Source: Trichobilharzia regenti (lineage: Eukaryota > Platyhelminthes > Trematoda > Strigeidida > Schistosomatidae). Taken from it: 64,000 nt of DNA. Below, one piece after another: positions 47,004 through 53,856 of this stretch. Where the stretch lies: NCBI GenBank assembly GCA_944472135.2, contig OX235262.1, positions 43,141,804 to 43,205,803 on the forward strand, written 5' to 3'. The notes below the pieces were generated by a model, which ran no database searches, had not been told where the DNA came from, and saw only the letters and a list, made by a program, of their open reading frames with translations. A program made the translations under genes and the position numbers. Position 1 is the stretch's first letter. Every line of letters starts with the position of its first letter.

Positions 47004-48959
47004 ATGCCTGGGTCAAAGAAGGGACAGAGTGTCTTGGATGCAAACAGGAAAGTAAGTCATGGTGACTTGTCTGTTAATTGTAACGATGTGTCTGATGTTA
47101 AGCATGACATGGTTGATGTTACTGTTTCGCCGTTCAGGGATAATAGGAACATCAAACTCCCTAAATTTGAACCACGGTGTTTTGATGGAAACCCGGCTGA
47201 TTATTTACAATTTGTAAAGGAGTTTGAGATCATGTTGAGTGGTTTTCTATTAAATGATGAATTGAAGTTAATGTATTTGATGAGATATTGCACTGGAGAT
47301 GCTGCAAGAGCTATACAGTGCTGTAAGTTTATGAAGCCAAAAGAGGGCTACTACGAGGCTATGAGCATATTACGTCAAAGGTTTGGAAGACCTTCGATGA
47401 TTGCAGGGAAATTATTCGAGGCTGTTAAGGGTAATGGTGGTCAATTACAGGATGACTCCCAGGCACTCACTGAGTTTTTAGATAATTTGCTAATTTACAA
47501 GAATGGAATGATTTCGATGAATCGCATGAGTGACCTCAACTCGAGTTTTATACTAGAAGTAATAGCAAGACGTCTACCTACTCGACTGCAAAGGAAGTGG
47601 GTGAAGATGAGCTCCCGTATGGAGGATGAGGGTATCGAGCCAAAGTTTGATGATATCCTGAAACTGGTAAATACTAGTGTCAATCAATCTATGAGCAAGT
47701 TTGCCAGTATATTGAATCTCACCCCTAGAATAGAGCAGTCTGAGATCAAAATGCAATCATTGATGACGAGTAGGCCTCAGAGAGGTGGATATCGAGAAGA
47801 CTCCATGATGTCTAGTAATGCATATAGACCTAGTGAGTGTAACAGGTTTCGTAGTACATCCTCAACAGATAAGTTACAAGATGCAAGACAAACACGGTTG
47901 TGTTTTACACGTGTGCAAGAGGTGCATACAGAAGTGAACTGTGAACCGGTGAGCAAGTTCAGTGATAAGCTAAATGTAAACTCCAGGTCTGACTCCGAAT
48001 TGTGTGACGATAACGGTGCGGTGAAGAAGTCTGTAGTTGCAACTGGTAAGCCGTTGTTGAATAGAGTGTCACAGAATAGAGTTACTGCTTCAGAGTGGAG
48101 TTCTGACTCCAAAAGTTTACAAAGTATAACTAGTCAGAGTGAAGTTATAAAACCTTTAATGATTTGTGAGGAGGAACCAAAATTGTCTACTTCTGTTATT
48201 AAAGAGTTTGAAAATGATGAACTTGACGGTAAATTGAATATTTGTGATAATGATCATGATACTTCACAGTTGTCTTTGGTTGATCATTATGAGATGAGGG
48301 ATATGCCTACTACTGCTAAGTTAAATAAAGGTTCTGTACAACTACAACGTGAAGTAGAATTGAACGCAGATGCAGTTCCAGAAGGCATGCATACTTGTGA
48401 GACCGTCAGTGTAATTGATCAGCGTGTAGCCCACCTATCATCAGATGATAGTGCTAAACCCGAACTAGTAGTGAAAGACAGCAGTGGTGGTAATCTTGCA
48501 GTTGGACAACTATCTGAGAGCCGAACAAGAACAGCTTCTGATCCACCACTAAGTTCATCACCTTGTGTCACTCAGTCATCGTTGGTGCTGTCATCCACAA
48601 TGAAACAGACACCCATCAACTCAAGTATCTTGTGCAATGACTATGGTAGTATCAGTTCGTTTGAAAGGACGAATATCAATGGTCAGTTTAGTGTGGATAA
48701 GCCAAGTGTAAAGGAGAGAGTTATTGTTAAATTGACTTGCACGAATAAAGGCATTTCTAGTTTCAAGTTACTATTTGAATGTTATTATCTTTGGTGTAAA
48801 TTACTCTGTTTCTACACTTGGTTGATGAGATATGTCGTGTGTTTGTTCGTCATCTATATTCTACGATACAATGACATGGGCGTGTTGCCGTTCAGATTTG
48901 AGGATATAGCTGATAGAAGGAAGTTAGCAAATGAACTCTGCGACGATTTTCCAACCTAG
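47004..48959 (+). CDS. Gag-like protein of E2, 651 aa, intact
   Basis: This is probably a capsid protein that assembles particles around the element RNA. Residues about 48-225 match the DUF1759/Pao retrotransposon gag pattern: IKLPKFEPRCFDGNPADY (50-67), ELKLMYLMRYCTGDAARAIQC (86-106), YYEAMSILRQRFGRP (116-130) and ARRLPTRLQRKWVKM (188-202). A zinc-knuckle-like segment at 300-313 reads C-X2-R-X4-H-X4-C. Residues about 380-560 are acidic and Ser/Thr-rich. A hydrophobic segment at 586-621 (LLFECYYLWCKLLCFYTWL in part) and a charged end ELCDDFPT follow. No protease motif (DSG/DTG) is present. The start is chosen because MPGSKKGQS is conserved and follows the leader in every copy. Confidence 0.9.
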   Translation: MPGSKKGQSVLDANRKVSHGDLSVNCNDVSDVKHDMVDVTVSPFRDNRNIKLPKFEPRCFDGNPADYLQFVKEFEIMLSGFLLNDELKLMYLMRYCTGDAARAIQCCKFMKPKEGYYEAMSILRQRFGRPSMIAGKLFEAVKGNGGQLQDDSQALTEFLDNLLIYKNGMISMNRMSDLNSSFILEVIARRLPTRLQRKWVKMSSRMEDEGIEPKFDDILKLVNTSVNQSMSKFASILNLTPRIEQSEIKMQSLMTSRPQRGGYREDSMMSSNAYRPSECNRFRSTSSTDKLQDARQTRLCFTRVQEVHTEVNCEPVSKFSDKLNVNSRSDSELCDDNGAVKKSVVATGKPLLNRVSQNRVTASEWSSDSKSLQSITSQSEVIKPLMICEEEPKLSTSVIKEFENDELDGKLNICDNDHDTSQLSLVDHYEMRDMPTTAKLNKGSVQLQREVELNADAVPEGMHTCETVSVIDQRVAHLSSDDSAKPELVVKDSSGGNLAVGQLSESRTRTASDPPLSSSPCVTQSSLVLSSTMKQTPINSSILCNDYGSISSFERTNINGQFSVDKPSVKERVIVKLTCTNKGISSFKLLFECYYLWCKLLCFYTWLMRYVVCLFVIYILRYNDMGVLPFRFEDIADRRKLANELCDDFPT

Positions 48960-48972
48960 GGCGTCAACCTGA

Positions 48973-49399
48973 GAAGGGTTGTAGGCGTACTGCTGTAAGT
49001 CCTACAATTCTTCAAAGGGTAGCGCATCAATGAGCAGTCCAATGTGCTTGGTGTGTGATTTTGTACATATGTTCATATTGTATATACTGAATTGATATCA
49101 TCTGTCATCTAGCTGTTGGTAATTCTGTTTGTGTCCGGACGACTTCCACTTGGATCATCAACCTGAGAAGGAATGTAGGCGTACTGCTGTAAGTCCTACG
49201 GTTCTTCAAGGGTAGTTTGTCGTGTCAGAATCCACAACATTTGATGTGTTGATTGTACATATGTTTGTGTTAAATAGTTGTGTGAGTTCCAATTGATGTA
49301 ATTGTTGGTTAATCTTGTTTGTGTCTGGACATTCCACAACTTACAATCGTCAACCTGTGAAGGGTTGCAGGCGTACTGGTGTAAGTCCTGCAATTCTTC
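48973..49399 (+). ncRNA. three-hairpin tandem array in the noncoding 3' region
   Basis: Three 41-nt hairpins recur about every 193 bp. Arms: 48973-48985 with 49001-49013; 49167-49179 with 49195-49207; 49359-49371 with 49387-49399. The first is GAAGGGTTGTAGG pairing with CCTACAATTCTTC. The third has GCAGG/CCTGC where the first has GTAGG/CCTAC, a compensatory change. The 15-nt loop is CGTACTGCTGTAAGT, or GGT in place of GCT in the third. Between hairpins the units share TGTACATATGTT and TTTGTGTC-GGAC. The RNA role is unknown; packaging, export or control are possible. Confidence 0.75.
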
Positions 49400-50108
49400 C
49401 AAGGAATTCCACCAAGACATGATCGGCGAGGTTGTTTGTACTGTTTGTATATACGTGTGGTGTGTCATATCAATTGGTGTTTTGGATTCATTGTGTTTGC
49501 TCGTTGTTTTCGTGCCTTGATTTTATTGCATAATTTTGTTAAAATTTTCGTCGTGATTACTTCTGAAGTTGTTTCGAGTCTTCTACATCCGTGAATGAAT
49601 TGATTGATGTTAGAGACAGCAGATGGGTCGTATACGCCGGGGAGGCTAGGCTAGTGCTGAGAATGAAACGCACACGGAGATAATTGTTAGCTGCGGTCCG
49701 ACACGCCGGGGAGAAAGAGTGTAAACGACTGAGGCTCGCATGCGTCACCGCTACTAGAACTGAGGCAGAATGATTGGAAAGCGATTTCAGTGGTAATTGG
49801 CAGTGAGTAGATAAGAGGATGTGCGTGGTGCATCATGAGTTGGTGCTATGGTCACGTTGCATTCTGCCAGAGTCATTCTAGCAAATGGCGATTGTGTTGC
49901 AAGATGTGAAGAGGAGGTCTCTATCTGGAGGCGCAGGTCATCATTGATGTGTGGGATTGTTCTGTGGGTATGCTTGTGGTGTGTTTTATTTTCTGTTTGT
50001 TTTCCATTTCAGCTCTGTCCGTGTGACCCAGGTTCTCGCAATGGCATCCAAGTCGATGTGAATTGGTCGTGAAGGAAAAAAGGGATGGATCCCTTTTTTG
50101 CCGGGGAG
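49400..50108 (+). other. E2 pre-LTR region with repeated GCCGGGGAG and a palindrome
   Basis: GCCGGGGAG occurs at 49636-49644, 49705-49713 and 50100-50108; only the last adjoins the LTR and would prime plus-strand DNA. Directly upstream is a perfect 11-bp inverted repeat (AAAAAAGGGAT at 50076-50086, ATCCCTTTTTT at 50089-50099). No protein frame is conserved among copies. Confidence 0.65.
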
Positions 50109-50466
50109 TGTCAATGGAGATGAAGATTGAACGATCAATTCTTGGTTGTTTGCTTAAAATCAACTTCCCCAATTTTCGCGGAGGCATCAATACGACAGTC
50201 ATCGTCTCATCGGTCGCTGTTCAGAAAGAAGAGTGAAACATCGTCAGAAGTAATCTTATGATTTATTATTGTAATATTTGTTTTCAGACCTTAGTTCGCT
50301 TATTCTTTTTATATGTTGGTGTAACAATAAAGAAATATCAAACGGCAGATCGGTGTTTTGGTTTTTTCGTCCGTTATAACTAAGCGTTTCTGAAATCTTC
50401 GAAGAACAGCGTGGGCCCGAGCGTAGCGAGAGCTGGGCATTAACGGTTTATGAGACGTGATTGACA
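50109..50466 (+). repeat. E2 3' LTR
   Basis: 358 bp, AATAAA at 50326-50331. It is followed by ATAAT, the target duplication in the E1 LTR. Confidence 0.93.
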
Positions 50467-50627
50467 ATAATAAATCATTGTATTACTTCTGACGATGTTT
50501 CACTCTTCTTTCTGAACAGCGACCGATGAGACGATGACTGTCGTATTGATGCCTCCGCGAAAATTGGGGAAGTTGATTTTAAGCAAACAACCAAGAATTG
50601 ATCGTTCAATCTTCAACTCCATTGACA
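50467..50627 (-). repeat. E1 3' LTR, inner piece
   Basis: This is the rest of the E1 LTR after the E2 insertion and ends ATTGACA at 50627. The complement of the PPT-like motif (CTCCCCGGC) follows at 50628-50636. Confidence 0.92.
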
Positions 50628-51777
50628 CTCCCCGGCAAAATCGGATCCATCCCTTTTTTCTTCACGACCAATACACGTTGACTTGGATGCCATTGCGAGA
50701 ACCTGGGTCACACGGACAGAGCTGAAATGGAAAACAAACAGAAAAGCCAACACACCACAAGCGTACCCACAGCACAGTCTCACACATCGCTGACGACCTG
50801 CGCCTCCAGATAGAGACCTCCTCTTCACATCTTGCAACACAATCGCCATTTGCTAGAATGACTCTGGCAGAATGCAACGTGACCATAGCACCAACTCATG
50901 ATGCACCACGCACATCCTCTTATCTACTCACTGCCAATTACCACTGAAATCGCTTTCCAATCATTCTGCCTCAGTTCTAGTAGCGGTGACGCATGCGAGC
51001 CTCAGTCGTTTACACTCTTTCTCCCCGGCGTGTCGGACCGCAGCTAACAATTATCTCCGTGTGCGTTTCATTCTCAGCACTAGCCTAGCCTCCCCGGCGT
51101 ATACGACCCATCTGCTGTCTCTAACATCAATCAATTCATTCACGGATGTAGAAGACTCGAAACAACTTCAGAAGTAATCACGACGAACAATTTAACAAAA
51201 TTATGCAATAAAATCAAGGCACGAAAACAACGAGCAAACACAATGAATCCAAAACACCTTCAATTGATATGACACACCACACATATATACAAACAGTACA
51301 AACAACCTCGCCGATCATGTCTTGGTGGAATTCCTTGGAAGAATTGCAGGAATTACACCAGTACGCCTGCAACCCTTCACAGGTTGACGATTGTAAGTTG
51401 TGGAATGTCCAGACACAAACAAGATTAACCAACAATTACATCAATTGGAACTCACACAACTATTTAACACAAACATATGTACAATCAACACATCAAATGT
51501 TGTGGATTCTGACACGACAAACTACCCTTGAAGAACCGTAGGACTTACAGCAGTACGCCTACATTCCTTCTCAGGTTGATGATCCAAGTGGAAGTCGTCC
51601 GGACACAAACAGAATTACCAACAGCTAGATGACAGATGATATCAATTCAGTATATACAATATGAACATATGTACAAGATCATACACCAAGCACATTGGAC
51701 TGCTCATTGATGCGCTACCCTTTGAAGAACTGTAGGACTTACAGCAGTACGCCTACAACCCTTTTCAGGTTGACGCC
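50628..51777 (-). other. E1 noncoding 3' region with triple hairpin array
   Basis: This is the minus-strand counterpart of 48957-50108. Hairpins lie near 51340, 51535 and 51730 with the same arms and loops. It forms a long inverted repeat with E2 because the two elements face each other. Confidence 0.85.
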
Positions 51778-52303
51778 CTAGGTTGGAAAATCGTCGCAGA
51801 GTTCATTTGCTAACTTCCTTCTATCAGCTATATCCTCAAATCTGAACGGCAACACGCCCATGTCATTGTATCGTAGAATATAGATGACCAACAAACACAC
51901 GACATATCTCATCAACCAAGTATAGAAACAGAGTAATTTACACCAAAGATAATAACATTCAAATAGTAACTTGAAACTAGAAATGCCTTTATTCGTGCAA
52001 GTCAATTTAACAATAACTCTCTCCCTTACACTTGGCTTATCCACACTAAACTGACCATTGATATTCGTCCTTTCAAACGAACTGATACTACCATAGTCAT
52101 TGCACAAGATACTTGAGTTGATGGGTGTCTGTTTCATTGTGGATGACAGCACCAACGATGACTGAGTGACACAAGGTGATGAACTTAGTGGTGGATCAAA
52201 TGCTGTTGTTGCTCGACTTTCCGAAATTTGTCTACCTGCAAGACCACCACCACTGCTGTCTTTTACTATCAGCTCCGCTATAGGACTAACACCTGATGAA
52301 ATT
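51778..52303 (-). pseudogene. E1 gag, C-terminal part
   Basis: It reads from the junction with CR1 copy B (LIVKDSSGG) through the acidic linker to the hydrophobic tail (SFKLLFECYYLWCKLLCFYTW) and CDDFPT at 51778. It is separated by 5.5 kb from its N-terminal part at 57851-59274. The first few residues next to the junction are altered. Confidence 0.88.
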
Positions 52304-52371
52304 GGTGACACTTTTGCACGTGTTTGCTCTGAAATTTATTTACTGCTTTTTGTCATATAATTCTTGAAATT

Positions 52372-53856
52372 ATGGTCCAAATCTCTAAAAAACGTGTTCG
52401 TAGAAACACAATTGTTTTAGATAGTGGCTTAAATTCGGTTATAACTGCATTACCGCCTGGTAATACAGTATCAACTACTAGCTCTCAAAATGGTTTGAGT
52501 GCAGATCTCACTCCTGTGATACAGGTGAAAGATGTTCTGTTAGAGAACTCTGAGTTCTGTAAACTAAACCTCCTTTTGAAAGATATGCAGAGGCAAGTAA
52601 GTGAAATTCAGAAAAAATTAGATCAGTTTGATAGTATGTCACTGCCAATCTCAAATACCACGGAGAGCCGTTCTGATATTGGCCAGGTTAAGTGTTTACT
52701 GGATGTAACTCAAAATAAGCTTTTGAATTTAGACCCAATAGCCTGTCTTTTAGAAAGGCATCCTAAAATATCTCCAGACAACCTAAATAAAGCTGAAAAT
52801 CTGATTGACTGCTTGGCTACGGAGGTGATGAAGCGTATAACCTCTTCTCACCAAGCTATAGTTTACAACGTCCCAGATTCTCTGCCCCTGAAAACTGTAA
52901 GACACAAAATCCTGATTTGTTGCGGCATGGCTAGTGTTCCATGTGAATGCAAACGACTTCGTAAAAAGTCTAACCAGGCTAATTGCCCAATCATTTTTAA
53001 ATTCAGTAATTCCCTTGATGCTAGTAAGTTTACTAAATGTCAGGATCACTTAAGACTGAATAGCAGTTATAAGTCTATAACCGTAGCTCAGGATAAAACA
53101 CCGTGTCAGCGCAGAATAATGCGTAGTAATAACCTGGTCACCTCCTCTAGCTTTGATTTACCAAATAAGGATCGTGCACAGCAACAGACACCTAGTGCTG
53201 AAACTAGCATTCAGCAAACTACACAACAACCACACCTGCCAATGGAACTAGGAACTGATTTAGATACCAGTACCCCTGTAAATAAAGCCTCATCGAAAGA
53301 TGTTAAAATGACTAGAACTTCTGCAAGTTGTTCTAAGAAATTTCCCCCCAAACGTAGTAACCTCACCACGATGAACAAATTTCGCAGGGTTGAGACTAAT
53401 GATGGGGAAGAATACTTTGTATTCAATAAGCCTGCTGAGAGTAAGAATGCCAACAAACCATCACTTGTTACGAAAAACTCCTCTCGAAACATAAGTACAT
53501 CTGGAGGTGTTCCGCATGCTCCACCTTATAGAAAGTCAGGCTCCAAGACTCCTAAAGTCTTGCAGCCAAAGCACCTTCCTTCACAATTCCCTTTAAGTTA
53601 TAAAAACAACCCGAAGGTGTATACCGGTATGACGAATAGCAGTTGGATGGGTAGACCTTCTGATGCTATGCCTTTTAACCGTCAACCTAGGCCCAACCTG
53701 TACTACCCTTATATCCAGGAACACATGGTAAATTTTCCAGGTGTCCCGAATCACTGGTACGACCCATGGCACCTAGGACCACCTCATTGCACACCAACCC
53801 GATGTACAGACACCCAGTCCGACCTCCTTTTCATTCATAAATTCTTGCGGTGCTGA
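52372..53856 (+). CDS. CR1 copy B ORF1, RNA-binding protein, 494 aa
   Basis: It is intact from MVQISKKRVRRN. Residues about 55-90 are a likely coiled coil (LNLLLKDMQRQVSEIQKKL) for oligomerisation. Residues about 162-250 form a compact RRM-like domain: AIVYNVPDS (162-170), KRLRKKSNQANCPIIFKFS (194-212) and ITVAQDKTPCQRR (236-248). The layout resembles L1-type and CR1-type ORF1 proteins, which coat element RNA. The remaining half is polar and basic, then Pro/Tyr-rich (NLYYPYIQEHMVNFPGVPN), with no zinc knuckle. Its last 80 nt overlap the open frame of ORF2. Confidence 0.85.
   Translation: MVQISKKRVRRNTIVLDSGLNSVITALPPGNTVSTTSSQNGLSADLTPVIQVKDVLLENSEFCKLNLLLKDMQRQVSEIQKKLDQFDSMSLPISNTTESRSDIGQVKCLLDVTQNKLLNLDPIACLLERHPKISPDNLNKAENLIDCLATEVMKRITSSHQAIVYNVPDSLPLKTVRHKILICCGMASVPCECKRLRKKSNQANCPIIFKFSNSLDASKFTKCQDHLRLNSSYKSITVAQDKTPCQRRIMRSNNLVTSSSFDLPNKDRAQQQTPSAETSIQQTTQQPHLPMELGTDLDTSTPVNKASSKDVKMTRTSASCSKKFPPKRSNLTTMNKFRRVETNDGEEYFVFNKPAESKNANKPSLVTKNSSRNISTSGGVPHAPPYRKSGSKTPKVLQPKHLPSQFPLSYKNNPKVYTGMTNSSWMGRPSDAMPFNRQPRPNLYYPYIQEHMVNFPGVPNHWYDPWHLGPPHCTPTRCTDTQSDLLFIHKFLRC

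Larger units (their letters stand above)
46502..50466 (+). mobile_element. complete gag-only LTR element E2 with open gag
   Basis: 3,965 bp. LTRs lie at 46502-46859 and 50109-50466, each 358 bp, with about five differences. Target duplication ATAAT. The internal parts are a leader (46860-47003), one 651-codon gag-like ORF (47004-48959), 1.15 kb noncoding sequence with three hairpins (48960-50099) and a PPT-like motif at 50100-50108. There is no pol, so reverse transcription and integration must be supplied in trans, presumably by a related full BEL/Pao element elsewhere. This is the best-preserved copy in the window. Confidence 0.95.

Noticed and set aside
47495..47756. Antisense frames opposite gag (also 33197-33385, 58522-58783 and others)
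   Set aside because: They recur only because gag recurs; they are shadows of the coding strand.
48759..48866. An envelope gene
   Set aside because: The hydrophobic stretch is in frame with Gag, with no signal peptide, cleavage site or separate ORF.
48957..49600. A CRISPR array
   Set aside because: The three ~193-bp units are diverged tandem repeats within a eukaryotic retroelement; there are no short identical repeats with unique spacers.
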